From: an uncultured Clostridia bacterium
GTDB lineage: Bacteria > Bacillota > Clostridia > Oscillospirales > Acutalibacteraceae
Reading direction: 5' to 3'
Assembly: GCA_946405565.1 (NCBI GenBank)
Contig: CAMJHU010000002.1
Location: 1-25,043, forward strand
DNA: 25,043 nt
The position numbers and the translations under genes are program-made. The notes under the pieces are model-generated. The model ran no database searches and was not told where the DNA came from. It saw nothing but the letters and a program-made list of their open reading frames with translations. This document shows, piece after piece, positions 8,650-17,931 of this stretch. Within the stretch, counting starts at the first letter, position 1. Each line of letters starts with the position of its first letter.

Positions 8650-9240
8650 ATGACTATGAGCAGTCTGGTTCCTTATGTGGTAGAACAAACCAGCAGAGGC
8701 GAACGTTCCTATGACATCTATTCCCGCCTTCTTAACGACAGAATTATCATGCTGTTTGACGAAATCAACAGTGTGACCGCGAGTCTTGTTACCGCGCAGC
8801 TTCTTTATCTGGAGGGACAGGATCCCAAAAAGGATATCTGCCTGTATATCAACAGCCCCGGCGGCGCGGTCAAGGACGGTCTGGCGATCTATGACACGAT
8901 GAATTATATCAAGTGCGACGTTTCCACCATCTGCATGGGCATGGCGGCGAGCATGGGTGCGTTTTTGCTGGCGGCAGGCGCCAAGGGCAAGCGTCTGGCG
9001 CTGCCCAACAGCGAGATTATGATTCATCAGCCGCTCGGCGGCGCGCAGGGGCAGGCGACGGATATCGAGATTCAAGCCAATCAGATTCTCAAGACCAAGA
9101 AGAAGCTCAACGAAATGCTCGCGGCTGCGACCGGCAAGCCGTATTCCCAGATTTGCATCGATACCGAGCGCGATAATTATATGTCGGCCGAGGAAGCCAG
9201 AGAGTATGGCTTGATCGACCGTGTCATCTACAAACGATAG
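8650..9240 (+). CDS. clpP: ATP-dependent Clp protease proteolytic subunit ClpP
   Basis: Serine protease that forms the barrel-shaped chamber of ClpXP and degrades tagged and misfolded proteins in the cytoplasm. The 196-residue length is typical. The triad is S101 (GMAASMGAF), H126 (MIHQPLGG) and D175 (ERDNYMS), with the same S-H and H-D distances as E. coli ClpP. The oxyanion region NSPGGAVKDGLAIYD is intact. ATG 8650 is chosen because AAGGA (8639-8643) is 6 bases upstream; ATG 8656 is possible. clpX starts 13 bases after the stop, indicating an operon. Confidence 0.97.
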   Translation: MTMSSLVPYVVEQTSRGERSYDIYSRLLNDRIIMLFDEINSVTASLVTAQLLYLEGQDPKKDICLYINSPGGAVKDGLAIYDTMNYIKCDVSTICMGMAASMGAFLLAAGAKGKRLALPNSEIMIHQPLGGAQGQATDIEIQANQILKTKKKLNEMLAAATGKPYSQICIDTERDNYMSAEEAREYGLIDRVIYKR

Positions 9241-9253
9241 GACGGTTGATAGA

Positions 9254-10552
<1,299 letters not shown>

Positions 10553-10562
10553 TTTTGGAAGA

Positions 10563-10611
10563 AATCCGCTTTCCCTCCCTTTTTTCGGAAAGGGGAAGCG
10601 GATTCTTTTTT
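10563..10611 (+). terminator. Rho-independent terminator after clpX
   Basis: The arm starting at 10563 (AATCCGCTT plus a C-rich stretch) pairs with GGGGAAGCGGATT (10592-10604), and six T residues follow (10606-10611). It lies 10 bases after the clpX stop and separates clpPX from lon. Confidence 0.9.
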
Positions 10612-10671
10612 GTGTGAGAGAAGGCGGCTGCCTTGGTGAGAGCTTTCTGCGGAAAAGTTGCAAAAAAGAGG

Positions 10672-10700
10672 TTGTATTCGTTCTTGATATGATTTATAAT
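10672..10700 (+). promoter_or_regulatory. Sigma-A promoter for lon
   Basis: TTGTAT (10672-10677), a 17-base spacer and a perfect TATAAT (10695-10700). No CIRCE-type or CtsR-type heat-shock operator is visible around it. Confidence 0.8.
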
Positions 10701-10765
10701 AGAAGAACCCTTTGGACGCAAAGGTGCTATCGGTTGATACCAATGCATAGGAGAATTGCTTTTTT

Positions 10766-13132
10766 ATGGAACACAACAATGAAAACAATCCACACATGAT
10801 GCCCTGTCTGGCGGTTCCCGACGCGGTACTGTTTCCCAACTGTCCCCATCAGTTTGATATATCGGGGCAGCCAATCGTGAACGCGGTGGTTGACGCTGCC
10901 GAAAAACACCGGTGTCTGTTTCTGTTCTATTACAACAGGGAACAGGAAGGCGATAAAGTGGACCTGACCCAGAAGATGGGCGTGGTGGCGACGATTACCC
11001 AGGTCTTTCCTCATCCCGATGGCGACGGTATTCATGTCCGCGTCATGGCGGAATACCGCGCTCACGCCGAACGGCTGCCGCGTACAGCCGTTCCTATGGC
11101 GCGGATTATTCCCGTGGAGGAGATCGAGGATGCCGAGGATGATGAGTCCGCCCATTCGTTATATGAAAAGATAATGCGTAATATCATCCCACGGCTCAAA
11201 ACCGATGACGGTCAGCCCGCCTTTGATATGAAGTTTGTCGAACAATGCCGTGCCAAGGATTTTGGCAGCGTGATGGACGCGGCAGCCTACATCTATCCCT
11301 TCGCCAACCCCGTCAAGCAGCAGATACTGGAATGCGTGTCCCACAAAGGACGGGCTATGCTGCTCTATCGCGCCTTCAAAAACGAACTGGAACTGTCGCG
11401 TCTGGGGCAGGAGATCGAACAGACCGTCAACGCCAATCTCAATGCCACCCAGCGGGAATATTATTTAAGAGAAAAGCTGCGGGTGATTTATGAGGAACTG
11501 GGTGAGGACGATTCCCCCGAGGGAGAAGCCGAAGAATTCCGTGGTCAGATCGCCCGGCTGGAAGCACCGGATGAAGCGAAGGATATGCTCAACCGCCAGT
11601 GTGACAAGCTTGCCAAGCTCCCCTATGGCACTTCAGAGGCAGCGGTGATCCGTGGACATCTTGAGACCTGTCTCTCCCTGCCGTGGGGGAAAAGAACCAC
11701 CGACAATCTCGATATCCGTGCCGTTAAACGGCAGCTGGATCACGATCATTACGGCATGGAAAAAGTCAAGGAGCGTATTCTGGAACTGATTGCCGTGCGG
11801 GCGCTGGTGCCGGATATCAAAGGGCAGATCATCTGTCTGGCGGGACCGCCCGGCGTGGGAAAAACATCCGTAGCGCGTTCGATTGCCGAAGCGATGGGAC
11901 GAAAGTATCAGCGGGTTTCCCTCGGCGGCGTGCGGGACGAATCAGAGATTCGCGGTCACAGAAGAACCTATCTGGGTTCGGTGCCGGGACGTATTGCTGA
12001 CGCGCTCATCAAGGCGGGGACGATGAATCCGCTGGTGCTGCTCGACGAAATCGACAAACTCGGCAGTGATTACAAGGGCGACCCCACGTCGGCGCTGCTG
12101 GAGGTGCTGGATCCGGAACAGAACAAGGCGTTTGTGGATCATTATCTGGATATCCCGCTCGATCTGAGCGAAGTGCTGTTTATTACCACCGCCAACAACG
12201 TCGGCGCCATCCCGCCGCCGCTTGCCGACCGTATGGAAATCATCGAACTGCCCAGCTATACCCACGAGGAAAAGCTGCGCATTGCCGTCAAGTATCTTGT
12301 ACCCAAACAGAGTGAGCGCTGCGGACTGTCAGCCAAGACGTTCCGTATCTCCGAAGCCGCGATTGCCAAGCTGATTGACAATTATACGCGGGAGGCGGGC
12401 GTCAGAAGTCTGGAGCGCGAAATTGCTTCTCTCTGCCGCAAATGCGCCAAAAAGATTGTCGGCGGAGAGGCGGAAAAAATCTCCGTTACCGCCCGCAATC
12501 TGGAGAGCTTTATGGGACAGGCCAAGTACAAGCGGGACGACCTGCCCGACCATCTGATTCCCGGCATGGCAAACGGACTGGCGTGGACGTCGGTGGGCGG
12601 CGAAATGCTGGAAATCGAGGTAGCGGTCATGGAAGGCAGCGGCAAGGTGGAGCTCACCGGCAAGCTGGGCGACGTCATGCAGGAATCCGCCAAAGCCGCC
12701 ATGAGCTGTATCCGCCGCCGTGCCGCTGAATTGGGCATTGACGCGGACGTATACAAAACCAAGGATATTCATATTCATGTCCCCGAAGGGGCAGTGCCGA
12801 AGGACGGTCCCTCGGCAGGCATCACGATGGCGACCGCCATTGTTTCGGCACTGACCGGACGGCACGTGCGGGGCGACGTGGCGATGACCGGTGAAATCAC
12901 GCTGGGCGGACGGGTGCTGACCATCGGCGGTCTGCGGGAAAAGAGCATGGCGGCGCTGCGTTCGGGTATCAGGACCGTCATTATTCCCGCCGCCAACGCG
13001 TCGGATGTGGATGAATTCAGCGACGCGGTAAAGGAAGGCATCAGGTTTGTGCCGGTCAGAATGATTGACGAAGTCTTTGCGGTTGCCTTTACCGATGCGA
13101 TTGCACCCGACGGCACAGAGGCGTCCGCATGA
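10766..13132 (+). CDS. lon: ATP-dependent Lon protease (S16)
   Basis: Cytoplasmic AAA+ serine-lysine protease for damaged and regulatory proteins. The 788 residues comprise the LonN substrate domain, a helical linker, the AAA+ module (Walker A GPPGVGKT at 360-367, Walker B VLLDEIDKLG) and the C-terminal protease domain. The catalytic dyad is S683 in KDGPSAGITM and K726 in REKSMAALRSG; the 43-residue spacing equals that of E. coli Lon. The N-terminal LonN segment is diverged (PCLAVPDAVLFPN in place of the usual LPVLPLRG-type start). ATG 10766 has AGGAG at 10749-10753, a rather long 12-base gap. engB begins 28 bases after the stop, an order also seen in Bacillus. Confidence 0.97.
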   Translation: MEHNNENNPHMMPCLAVPDAVLFPNCPHQFDISGQPIVNAVVDAAEKHRCLFLFYYNREQEGDKVDLTQKMGVVATITQVFPHPDGDGIHVRVMAEYRAHAERLPRTAVPMARIIPVEEIEDAEDDESAHSLYEKIMRNIIPRLKTDDGQPAFDMKFVEQCRAKDFGSVMDAAAYIYPFANPVKQQILECVSHKGRAMLLYRAFKNELELSRLGQEIEQTVNANLNATQREYYLREKLRVIYEELGEDDSPEGEAEEFRGQIARLEAPDEAKDMLNRQCDKLAKLPYGTSEAAVIRGHLETCLSLPWGKRTTDNLDIRAVKRQLDHDHYGMEKVKERILELIAVRALVPDIKGQIICLAGPPGVGKTSVARSIAEAMGRKYQRVSLGGVRDESEIRGHRRTYLGSVPGRIADALIKAGTMNPLVLLDEIDKLGSDYKGDPTSALLEVLDPEQNKAFVDHYLDIPLDLSEVLFITTANNVGAIPPPLADRMEIIELPSYTHEEKLRIAVKYLVPKQSERCGLSAKTFRISEAAIAKLIDNYTREAGVRSLEREIASLCRKCAKKIVGGEAEKISVTARNLESFMGQAKYKRDDLPDHLIPGMANGLAWTSVGGEMLEIEVAVMEGSGKVELTGKLGDVMQESAKAAMSCIRRRAAELGIDADVYKTKDIHIHVPEGAVPKDGPSAGITMATAIVSALTGRHVRGDVAMTGEITLGGRVLTIGGLREKSMAALRSGIRTVIIPAANASDVDEFSDAVKEGIRFVPVRMIDEVFAVAFTDAIAPDGTEASA

Positions 13133-13160
13133 TCATCACAGAGAGGATGGGTGAGGTAAC

Positions 13161-13757
13161 GTGAAATGGGAAACCGCTTTTTTTGAGGGAGCGGCGGGAA
13201 CGTCCGCGCAGCTTCCCCCCGGCGATCTGCCGGAGGTGGTCTTTGCGGGACGTTCCAATGTGGGCAAGTCTTCCCTCATCAACAAACTGCTTCGGCGCAA
13301 ATCGCTTGCCCGCGTCAGCTCCAAGCCGGGCAAGACCGCGACCATCAACTTTTACCGGCTGGAAAACATCCGGCTGGTGGATTTGCCGGGCTACGGATTC
13401 GCGCGGGTCAGCGCGGAGGAAAAGCGACGCTGGGCGGAACTCATCGAGGGCTATTTTGCGCAGGAACGCGACCTCCGGCTGGTGGTGCTGCTGATCGATG
13501 CACGGCACGCGCCGTCGCAGGATGATAGGACCATGCTGAACTTTCTCATGGAGGGCGGCTATCCGATGGTCGTCGTCCTCACCAAGATCGACAAGCTCAA
13601 GCCCACTGCCCGGAGGGAACGTCTGGCGGCGTTCCCAAATGAATTGGGAGTGGACGCAGGACACATGCTGCCCTTTTCCGCCGAGACCGGCGAAGGCGTT
13701 GAGCAGCTCCGCGAAATCGTGGAAGGGCAGATGGTCGAAAGCATCCCCGTCACATAG
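13161..13757 (+). CDS. engB: EngB/YsxC ribosome-biogenesis GTP-binding protein
   Basis: Small GTPase needed for late assembly of the large ribosomal subunit. The 198-residue product shows all G motifs: G1 GRSNVGKSS (30-38), G2 within KPGKTATINFY, G3 DLPGYG, G4 TKIDK and a G5-like SAETGEG near the C terminus. The GTG start at 13161 follows GGTGAGG (13150-13156) by 4 bases; the nearby ATG is out of frame. It lies 28 bases downstream of lon and probably shares its message. The leuA leader promoter begins 17 bases beyond its stop. Confidence 0.95.
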   Translation: MKWETAFFEGAAGTSAQLPPGDLPEVVFAGRSNVGKSSLINKLLRRKSLARVSSKPGKTATINFYRLENIRLVDLPGYGFARVSAEEKRRWAELIEGYFAQERDLRLVVLLIDARHAPSQDDRTMLNFLMEGGYPMVVVLTKIDKLKPTARRERLAAFPNELGVDAGHMLPFSAETGEGVEQLREIVEGQMVESIPVT

Positions 13758-13774
13758 ATTTTTTGACAAAAGGC

Positions 13775-13803
13775 TTGACAAATGACATTGGTATGCCTAT
13801 AAT
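13775..13803 (+). promoter_or_regulatory. Consensus sigma-A promoter of the leuA T-box transcript
   Basis: TTGACA (13775-13780), exactly 17 bases, then TATAAT (13798-13803): both hexamers are perfect. A further TTGACA at 13763-13768 has no matching -10 at proper distance. Such a strong promoter fits a unit controlled downstream by transcription attenuation. Confidence 0.92.
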
Positions 13804-13810
13804 AGTAGGA

Positions 13811-14131
13811 AAGCTGAATCCCCTATGGAAAGACTGTGAAGGGAACAAGACGCAGTGGCAGCGTCCCCAGAGAGTCGGCGGCTGCTGGAAAGCCGGCGTC
13901 CTGTGCTGCGTGTATAACTCATCCCGGAGTTTTCCGTCCGAAATCCTCCGGAAGGTAGGGCGGAACGTATGACCGCGTTACAGGTCAGAACCTTGTCAGA
14001 GGTTCAAGGGCAGCGGGCAGACGCGTTAAAAGAGCGCGGACTGTGCTGCCGAATCAGGGTGGTACCGTGTGGAATGTTGATTTCCTCGCCCCTGTTGCCG
14101 TGGTAAAAACGGCGATGGGGCGGGGGTTTTT
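13811..14131 (+). ncRNA. T-box riboswitch, leucine-specific, upstream of leuA
   Basis: Senses uncharged tRNA-Leu and lets transcription continue into leuA. Stem I is seen from a base helix near 13828 up to its conserved distal loop region AGAGAGTCGGCGG (about 13870-13882). On its 3' side the specifier loop reads GTATAACTCA between paired ACGCAG/CTGCGT and GGGA/TCCC helices, placing the codon CTC (Leu) at 13918-13920. Stem III is 14009-14050 (GGCAGC/GCTGCC ends). The T-box AGGGTGGTACCGTG is at 14056-14069, with bulge UGGU complementary to an ACCA end, as expected for a discriminator A. The specifier assignment is inferred from pairing and agrees with the downstream gene. Confidence 0.95.
14084..14131 (+). 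terminator. T-box regulated terminator of the leuA leader
   Basis: The arm 14084-14101 (CCTCGCCCCTGTTGCCGT) pairs with the G-rich arm starting at 14110 (ACGGCGATGGGGCGGGGG), with one bulge, followed by TTTTT (14127-14131). It competes with the antiterminator formed around the T-box motif. Confidence 0.9.
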
Positions 14132-14214
14132 ATTTGTCTCTCCTTCGTGTCGTGGCGGTATTCAGTTTGAACTACAATCCGTTGCAAATGTACGGATACA
14201 TGGAGGTTTTATTG

Positions 14215-15909
14215 ATGAAAGGCTATGAAAAGTATACGCCCTTCGGACGCATTACCCAGATCACGCAGCGCGAGTGGCCGGATAAGCTCATCGAAAAAGC
14301 GCCGATCTGGTGTTCGGTTGACCTGCGGGACGGCAATCAGGCGTTGATTGACCCGATGAATGTTGATGAAAAAATCCGGATGTTTGAGGAACTGGTGCGG
14401 GTGGGTTTCAAGGAAATCGAAGTGGGCTTCCCTTCCGCCAGCGAGACGGAGTATGAGTATCTCCGCGCACTGATTGACCGCAACCTCATCCCTGATGACG
14501 TGACCATTCAGGTGCTTGTGCAGGCGAGAGAACATCTTATCCGCAAGACCTTTGAAGCGATTGACGGCGCGAAGAATGTCATTGTGCATTTCTACAACTC
14601 CACCTCTACCCTTCAGCGCAAGGTGGTGTTCCACAAGGACATGGACGCGATTACGGAAATCGCTGTCAACGGCGCGAAGCTCATCCGTGAGCTGACCGAA
14701 CAGATGGATACCGGTCATATGAATATCCGGTTTGAATACAGCCCCGAGAGCTTCTCCGGCACCGAGCCGGAATTTGCCGTGGCGATCTGCGACGCGGTAG
14801 CGGAGGCGATCGGCGCGGACGAGGCGCATCCGATTATCTTCAACCTCCCCTCCACGGTGCAGCTTTCCACGCCCAATATCTTTGCCGATCAGATCGAGTA
14901 TTTCAGCAAGCATATTGCCCACCGCGAAGCGGTGATTCTCAGCGTGCATCCCCACAATGACCGCGGCACCGGTGTGGCAGACGCGGAACTCGCCTTGCTC
15001 GCGGGTGCCGACCGTATCGAAGGAACCCTCTTCGGCAACGGCGAGCGCACGGGCAATGTGGACATCGTCACGCTCGCACTGAATATGTTCACACAGGGCG
15101 TTGACCCGCAGCTCGATTTCAGCGATATCAAACGTACCCGCCGCGTGTATGAGCAATGCACCCGTATGAGAGTGCATGAGCGCACGCCTTACGCGGGTGA
15201 TCTGGTCTTTACCGCGTTTTCCGGTTCGCATCAGGACGCGATCAAAAAGGGCACCGATTATATGGCGGAATCGCACAGTGAGAAATGGGAGGTTCCCTAT
15301 CTGCCCATCTCGCCCGCCGACGTGGGACGCGAATATGAACCTATCATCCGCATCAATTCGCAGTCGGGCAAGGGCGGCGCGGCGTTCATCATGCAGCAGA
15401 TGTTCGGCTATTATATGCCCAAGGATATGCACCCTGAATTCGGCTATTATGTCAAGGCAGCCGCCGACGCCAAGGGCAAGGAACTCACGCCGCAGGAAAT
15501 TTTTGATATCTTTGACCGGGAGTATCTCCACGCCCGTTCCCCCTATGCGCTGGGACGGCATGATCTCTACAATACCAATGCCGCGGACGATGATACTTCC
15601 GTGACCAGATTCAGCGGCACCGTCAAGTGCCACAACGAGGAAATCCGGATTGAGGGAGAGGGCAACGGTCCCATCGACGCGTTCTTTGACGCGATGAAGA
15701 AGCTCAATCTTCCCAAGTTCAAATTCCTCAATTACCACGAACACGCGATTGGCAGCGGCGCGGACGCCAAAGCCTGCGCCTATGTGGAACTGTTGACCCC
15801 CGAAGGAGCGAACGTCTTCGGCGTGGGCGTTCACAGCAACATTAATGTCGCGTCCATCAAAGCGGTGGTAAGCGCCGTCAACCGCGCACTCAACCGTTAT
15901 AATCAATAA
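14215..15909 (+). CDS. leuA: 2-isopropylmalate synthase, long form (LeuA type 2)
   Basis: Condenses acetyl-CoA with 2-oxoisovalerate to give 2-isopropylmalate, the first committed step of leucine synthesis. The 564-residue product belongs to the longer class also found in Actinobacteria and many Clostridia. The DRE-TIM core has LRDGNQA (37-43), and the metal-ligand motif HPHNDRGTG starts at H245 with H247. The C-terminal part, from about residue 430, is the leucine-binding regulatory domain, ending KAVVSAVNRALNRY. ATG 14215 is chosen because GGAGG (14202-14206) lies 8 bases upstream; earlier in-frame starts lie in the riboswitch 3' region. Expression is controlled by the T-box leader. Confidence 0.96.
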   Translation: MKGYEKYTPFGRITQITQREWPDKLIEKAPIWCSVDLRDGNQALIDPMNVDEKIRMFEELVRVGFKEIEVGFPSASETEYEYLRALIDRNLIPDDVTIQVLVQAREHLIRKTFEAIDGAKNVIVHFYNSTSTLQRKVVFHKDMDAITEIAVNGAKLIRELTEQMDTGHMNIRFEYSPESFSGTEPEFAVAICDAVAEAIGADEAHPIIFNLPSTVQLSTPNIFADQIEYFSKHIAHREAVILSVHPHNDRGTGVADAELALLAGADRIEGTLFGNGERTGNVDIVTLALNMFTQGVDPQLDFSDIKRTRRVYEQCTRMRVHERTPYAGDLVFTAFSGSHQDAIKKGTDYMAESHSEKWEVPYLPISPADVGREYEPIIRINSQSGKGGAAFIMQQMFGYYMPKDMHPEFGYYVKAAADAKGKELTPQEIFDIFDREYLHARSPYALGRHDLYNTNAADDDTSVTRFSGTVKCHNEEIRIEGEGNGPIDAFFDAMKKLNLPKFKFLNYHEHAIGSGADAKACAYVELLTPEGANVFGVGVHSNINVASIKAVVSAVNRALNRYNQ

Positions 15910-15937
15910 CGCGGCTGCGACCGTTTATTTCATGAAA

Positions 15938-15988
15938 AAAGACGGTGACATCTCGCAGGTTTTCACCTGACGGAATGTCACCGTCTTT
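15938..15988. terminator. Bidirectional terminator between convergent leuA and the GT8 gene
   Basis: GACGGTGACAT (15941-15951) and ATGTCACCGTC (15975-15985) form a perfect 11-base stem, with an inner CAGGT/ACCTG helix. An A run flanks the left and a T run the right side, so it can serve both strands. Confidence 0.9.
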
Positions 15989-16013
15989 ATATGATTCGGG
16001 AAAAAGCAATGAC

Positions 16014-16943
16014 TCAGCGAATGCCCAGCAACTTGCGTTTGATGTCAATCATGAGCCAGAGAACCCCGTTCCTTATGCTGGAAAAATGCCGACGGCAGTC
16101 CCGCCAGTCGCAGAGCCTGCGGTATTTGCGGAACATGTCTGTGTGAACCGGCGTGAGCCCGTCGATGGTCCACATATCGTGCCCGGCGTAGTGATAGATC
16201 GCCGCGTCTTGCAGCCCTTCGGACAGTTCCTCGGCGGAGTAATAGAAGTGGTCAATGTTGCGCAGCATTTTGGGGATATCATTTTGACAGATTGCCCACA
16301 TGAAATTGTAACGCGGGTGCAAAATTAAGATTTCGTGCGCCAGCACCGCGTTGATGGCGTCCTGATCGGGATAGATCAGTTTTTCGGGGAAGCTGTTGAG
16401 ATAGGCGATGATGTTTTTTGAGGCATTCAGCGCTGTCCAGCGGGCGGTATCAATCACCAGCACGCCGGAATTGATATAGGTGCAGTCCATGTCGATGCCG
16501 AGTGCCAGTTTTCGCGCATAGCTGTAACCGTCGGCGATGCCTGCCAGACATTTGCCCTGCAAATCCATCTCAAACAGTTCGGTGACGGGTTGATTCATCA
16601 GCAAATCGCAGTCCAGATAGATCAGCCGCGCCATATTGTCGTACTTTGCGAGCAATTCGGGAAAGAAGAGTCTGCCGTAAATTGCCTTGTGCCAATGGGT
16701 TTCCACCTGCGTGGACACTTCGTCGAGCTGCTGTTCGATATTGTGAAACACCAGTTCCGCGTTGTCGAAGCGTGCCGCCTGCCGCCGGAGTTTTGCTTTG
16801 TTTTCCTCGGTAATGCCGCAGTCCATGACGAAAATCCGCACATGCTCCACGGCGGGACACATATTGTGCAGGACGGAGTAGGTGCAGATGCCCAGATTCT
16901 TGGTGTACTTGTCGTCCGAAACCAGCATAAAATTGGCGGTCAT
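16014..16943 (-). CDS. Glycosyltransferase family 8 protein
   Basis: Predicted retaining, nucleotide-sugar-dependent glycosyltransferase of about 309 residues. It opens with MLVSDDKYTKNLGICTYSVL, the usual GT8 N terminus, has the metal-binding DCD at residues 111-113 in LIYLDCDLL, then INSGVLVIDTARW and DQDAINAVL, and ends with an HYAGHDMW motif that corresponds to the C-terminal metal-ligand region. A basic, hydrophobic tail (GVLWLMIDIKRKLLGIR) may associate with the membrane. I prefer ATG at 16943: an AAAGGA lies about 10 bases upstream, whereas the GTG at 16952 is too close to it. Acceptor and sugar are unknown; cell-surface polysaccharide or glycolipid synthesis is a reasonable inference. 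It is divergent from the TtcA-like gene. Confidence 0.9.
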   Translation of the reverse strand: MTANFMLVSDDKYTKNLGICTYSVLHNMCPAVEHVRIFVMDCGITEENKAKLRRQAARFDNAELVFHNIEQQLDEVSTQVETHWHKAIYGRLFFPELLAKYDNMARLIYLDCDLLMNQPVTELFEMDLQGKCLAGIADGYSYARKLALGIDMDCTYINSGVLVIDTARWTALNASKNIIAYLNSFPEKLIYPDQDAINAVLAHEILILHPRYNFMWAICQNDIPKMLRNIDHFYYSAEELSEGLQDAAIYHYAGHDMWTIDGLTPVHTDMFRKYRRLCDWRDCRRHFSSIRNGVLWLMIDIKRKLLGIR

Positions 16944-16984
16944 CGTTGCCACATCCTTTCGGCGTTTTGGTCTGTCTTTCCTGC

Positions 16985-16993
16985 ATTATACCA
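16985..16993 (-). promoter_or_regulatory. Extended -10 promoter for the GT8 gene
   Basis: On the minus strand TATAAT (16990-16985) is preceded by TGG, giving an extended -10 element. The -35 region (TGGATT at 17-base spacing) is weak, so recognition probably depends on the TG extension. Confidence 0.6.
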
Positions 16994-17093
16994 TAGAAAA
17001 CGCCAAAAATCCACCCTTTTTCGGAATTTTTTATCATTCTGTGATTTGCCCTTTTGCACTTCTGAATGGCAGAATGGAGGTTAATGAAAGAAT

Positions 17094-17852
17094 ATGGAAT
17101 TTGATACCAAACACGTGAAAAATATTCTCTCCAAAACCCGTGCGGCAGTCGACCGGTATCGGATGTTCGGGGAGGACGGCAGCGGAGAAACCGTTGCCGT
17201 CGGCGTGTCGGGCGGAAAGGATTCGCTGGTGCTGCTGTGTCTGCTGGCAAGCCTGCGGGAATTTCACCCGACGGGCTTCGCACTGAAGGCGCTCGCGCTG
17301 GACCCCTGTTTCGGCGGTCAGGAGGCGGATTACACCGGCATTCAGGCGCTGTGCGATTCGCTGGATGTGCCGCTCATCATACGGCGTTCGCGGCTGGGGG
17401 AGATTATTTTTGAGGAACGGCGGGAGAGCAATCCCTGTTCGCTCTGCGCCCGTATGAGACGGGGCATCCTGCACAATATGGCGCTGGAAGAGGGCTGTAC
17501 CCGTCTGGCGCTGGGACATCACCTCGATGACGCGGCGGCGACCTTCTGGATGAATCTCACCGCGGGCGGACGCATCGGCTGTTTTTCCCCCGTGACGTGG
17601 CTCGACCGTAAGCAACTCTATCTGATACGCCCCATGATTTTCTGCCGGGAGGAAGAAATCCGCAGAGCGGCAGACCGTCTGTCCCTGCCGGTCATGAAAA
17701 GCGCCTGCCCCGCCGACGGCTGCACCCAGCGGCAGGATGCCGCCGATATGCTCCGCCAATTGGAACAGACCTATCCCCATTTCAGCGAGACGGTCGTCGC
17801 CGCCCTCCAGCGCGACAATATCTCCGGCTGGGGGGAGACTGATTTTTCTTGA
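17094..17852 (+). CDS. TtcA-like tRNA 2-thiocytidine synthetase family protein (PP-loop ATPase)
   Basis: Member of the PP-loop group that activates a tRNA base with ATP and replaces oxygen by sulfur using an iron-sulfur cluster; TtcA itself modifies C32 of certain tRNAs. The 252-residue protein shows PP-loop SGGKDS (39-44), the cluster cysteine pair C115-x2-C118 in NPCSLCARMRRG, the GHHLDD motif (141-146) and the third-cysteine region CPADGC (C205, C210). These match the TtcA pattern, but related Firmicute proteins have uncertain targets, so no symbol is given. The start is ATG 17094, since an in-frame TGA lies at 17085; the GGAGG at 17076-17080 is 13 bases away, rather far. The TIR gene promoter overlaps its stop. 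Confidence 0.87.
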   Translation: MEFDTKHVKNILSKTRAAVDRYRMFGEDGSGETVAVGVSGGKDSLVLLCLLASLREFHPTGFALKALALDPCFGGQEADYTGIQALCDSLDVPLIIRRSRLGEIIFEERRESNPCSLCARMRRGILHNMALEEGCTRLALGHHLDDAAATFWMNLTAGGRIGCFSPVTWLDRKQLYLIRPMIFCREEEIRRAADRLSLPVMKSACPADGCTQRQDAADMLRQLEQTYPHFSETVVAALQRDNISGWGETDFS

Positions 17853-17877
17853 CAATCTTCCTTTGATAAGGTAACAT
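17849..17877 (+). promoter_or_regulatory. Sigma-A-like promoter for the TIR gene
   Basis: TTGACA (17849-17854), a 17-base spacer and TAACAT (17872-17877). The -35 element overlaps the stop codon of the preceding gene. The TIR gene thus probably has its own transcript. Confidence 0.7.
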
Positions 17878-17931
17878 AATGATAGAATTCAGATTTGCCG
17901 AATAATCAGATGAGCAAGGAGGATTGTTGTT

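Noticed and set aside
16590..17084. Plus-strand open frame overlapping the GT8 gene and the divergent promoter region
   Set aside because: Most of it is antisense to the conserved GT8 sequence and it has no ribosome site or recognisable domain.
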